Below are positions 44,373 through 45,413 of a DNA stretch of 45,413 bases, in pieces. Location: contig JAITUT010000017.1 in assembly GCA_031286325.1 (NCBI GenBank), positions 1 to 45,413 of the forward strand, given 5' to 3'. The notes beneath the pieces are model-generated. The model made no database searches and was not told where the DNA came from. It worked only from the letters and a program-made list of their open reading frames with translations. Source of the DNA: Helicobacteraceae bacterium. GTDB lineage: Bacteria > Campylobacterota > Campylobacteria > Campylobacterales > SZUA-545. Numbering within the stretch: position 1 is the first letter of the stretch; each line of letters begins with the position of its first letter. A program made the translations under genes and the position numbers.

Positions 44373-44767
44373 GACAACCGCTCCTTTAAGGTTTCTCTAA
44401 GAGCGAATAGAAACGGCGCGTATTTTTCTCGAATCAAAGAAACCGCCTGTTGCGCCAATTCGCCGCTGTATGAATGCGCGAATAAATTGCGGCTATCCAA
44501 CGCCTTTAGCCAAGATTCCCCATCTAAAATCAAGCCGTTTGCAAACGCCTGCCGAATTACGTCCCGCGGGGAAGTTACATTGTATCCCTCGTAAAAAAGC
44601 AAGTCTTTAAGCATTTTCCAAGCAAGCTCAAAACTGACTTCAAACAATTGAATCAGTCCTGAACGTTCAAGCACGGTATATTCTTCTTTTAACAAGGAGT
44701 TTTCCAGTTCGGCTAAAGCCATCGCGTAGTTTTGATAGCGTTGTTTCCAACGAAAATCAGAATGCAT
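44369..44767 (-). CDS. HEPN-domain protein (HI0074-type nucleotidyltransferase partner)
   Basis: The 132-residue all-helical protein (MHSDFRWKQRYQNYAMALAE) carries R93-NLFA-H98-S-Y100, the Rx4HxY motif of HEPN toxins whose Tyr is AMPylated by the cognate MNT in known HEPN/MNT pairs. In those pairs the HEPN protein is an RNase-type toxin. Here it is encoded between hsdM and the MNT-HsdS fusion, 54 bases after hsdM and overlapping the fusion by 4 bases. It keeps all motif residues, so it is likely functional. Toxicity is an inference. Confidence 0.88.
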   Translation of the reverse strand: MHSDFRWKQRYQNYAMALAELENSLLKEEYTVLERSGLIQLFEVSFELAWKMLKDLLFYEGYNVTSPRDVIRQAFANGLILDGESWLKALDSRNLFAHSYSGELAQQAVSLIREKYAPFLFALRETLKERLS

Positions 44768-44782
44768 AATAATTCCCTTTCC

Positions 44783-44811
44783 GTAGGCGGCGACATTCTG
44801 TCGCCCGCTTG
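44783..44811. repeat. REP-like palindrome between hsdM and HEPN
   Basis: GGCGACA-TTC-TGTCGCC (44789-44805) in the frame GTAGG...CGCCCGCTT closely resembles the element at 1545-1572. It could weaken read-through from hsdM into the HEPN gene. Confidence 0.55.
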
Positions 44812-44821
44812 CTCTGTTTTT

Positions 44822-45413
44822 TTAGATTTCATACCCAATCGCTCCAAGCCTTTTGCGGATTTCGCCCTCCAGCTCATGCGATCGTTTGAACATTTGAGAA
44901 AGCTCGCTTGTTAGCCTTGTCATTTTTTCCTTAAAGGGTTCGCCGTCGTCTTCTTGCTCCTCAATCCCGACATATCGCCCCGGCGTGAGTATAAAATCCT
45001 GCTTTGATATTGCCTCCGTTTTAACGGCGGCGCAAAAACCTTTCACATCTTCAAGCGCGCCTTCATCAAACGCCTTGAAAGTAGAGGCAATCTTGGCGAT
45101 ATCCTCGTTAGTCATTTCACGCAGACGACGATTGACCATCGTTCCCATCTTGCGGGCGTCAATGAACAACGTTTTGCCTTTCTGCGTTTTGTTCCGGCTG
45201 ATAAACCAGAGGGAAACGGGTATCTGCGTAGTGTAAAATAACTGCGTGGGCATAGCGATAATGCCTTCAACAAGATCATCTTCCACTATTTTGCGCCGTA
45301 TATCTCCCTCGCCGCCGCTCTGGGATGACAACGAGCCATTGGCAAGCACCATTCCGATTTTTCCGTTAGGCGCAAGATGATGAATCATGTGCTGAAGCCA
45401 CGCAAAGTTGGCG
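44822..45413 (-). CDS. hsdM: HsdM, type I DNA methyltransferase (partial, C-terminal part)
   Basis: The frame is open at the right edge and enters as ANFAWLQHMIHHLAPNGKIG, then MVLANGSLSSQSGGEGDIRR, LVEGIIAMPTQLFYTTQIPV (a conserved HsdM stretch after the catalytic NPPF, which lies outside the window), LFIDARKMG and a C-terminal coiled coil that binds HsdS. HsdM with HsdS modifies the recognition site. The catalytic motif itself cannot be seen here. Confidence 0.93.
   Translation of the reverse strand, partial: ANFAWLQHMIHHLAPNGKIGMVLANGSLSSQSGGEGDIRRKIVEDDLVEGIIAMPTQLFYTTQIPVSLWFISRNKTQKGKTLFIDARKMGTMVNRRLREMTNEDIAKIASTFKAFDEGALEDVKGFCAAVKTEAISKQDFILTPGRYVGIEEQEDDGEPFKEKMTRLTSELSQMFKRSHELEGEIRKRLGAIGYEI

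Overview
The window looks like chromosome of a Campylobacterota (epsilonproteobacterial) bacterium. The gene order ilvC-minD-minE-(membrane protein)-dprA-ruvX resembles, from memory, the Helicobacter pylori order. glmM close to lspA, a CheV-type chemotaxis protein and flgB fit the same group. Housekeeping genes are rich in GATCGC-type words. No taxonomic search could be run, so the assignment is an inference.

Layout. 1-12.8 kb is core genome: folD (cut by the left edge), queC, a lone flgB, then a leftward run ilvC-minD-minE-unknown-dprA-ruvX-small membrane protein-tatD, and on the other strand two unknown genes, leuB, dxs and a TauE/SafE-family membrane protein. tRNA-Gln and initiator tRNA-fMet follow. 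An integrated filamentous phage (inovirus, about 9.6 kb) sits in the 3' half of tRNA-fMet. It has a HUH replication protein, secretin, Zot-like assembly ATPase, pVI-like and pIII-like proteins, five tiny membrane or secreted proteins including a likely major coat protein, a possible ssDNA-binding protein, a tyrosine integrase, a CI-like repressor and a membrane-anchored Mrr-like nuclease. A 136-bp stub of a second tandem copy follows the right attachment site.

22.9-29.5 kb is a type II-A CRISPR-Cas locus (cas9, cas1, cas2, csn2) with an unusual plan. Two RNA units, each a promoter, a tracrRNA, a variant repeat and a tiny spacer array on one strand, lie as an inverted pair on either side of cas1-cas2-csn2 and point outward. 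The right unit ends in a strong terminator that contains the stop codon of cas9. Downstream are glmM, two TPR genes, lspA (whose first about 20 codons copy the start of the neighbouring TPR gene), cheV, an exported protein, a CAU tRNA, ccdA, hslU and a DHH phosphoesterase.

The right end (39.6-45.4 kb) is a type I restriction-modification operon running leftward: hsdM (cut by the right edge), a HEPN gene, a gene in which a minimal nucleotidyltransferase (MNT) antitoxin-type domain is fused in frame to the complete HsdS specificity subunit, and hsdR, which is split by an apparent one-base frameshift. The HEPN/MNT pair built into the restriction operon and physically joined to HsdS, together with the twin inverted tracrRNA-array units, are the two parts most worth following up.
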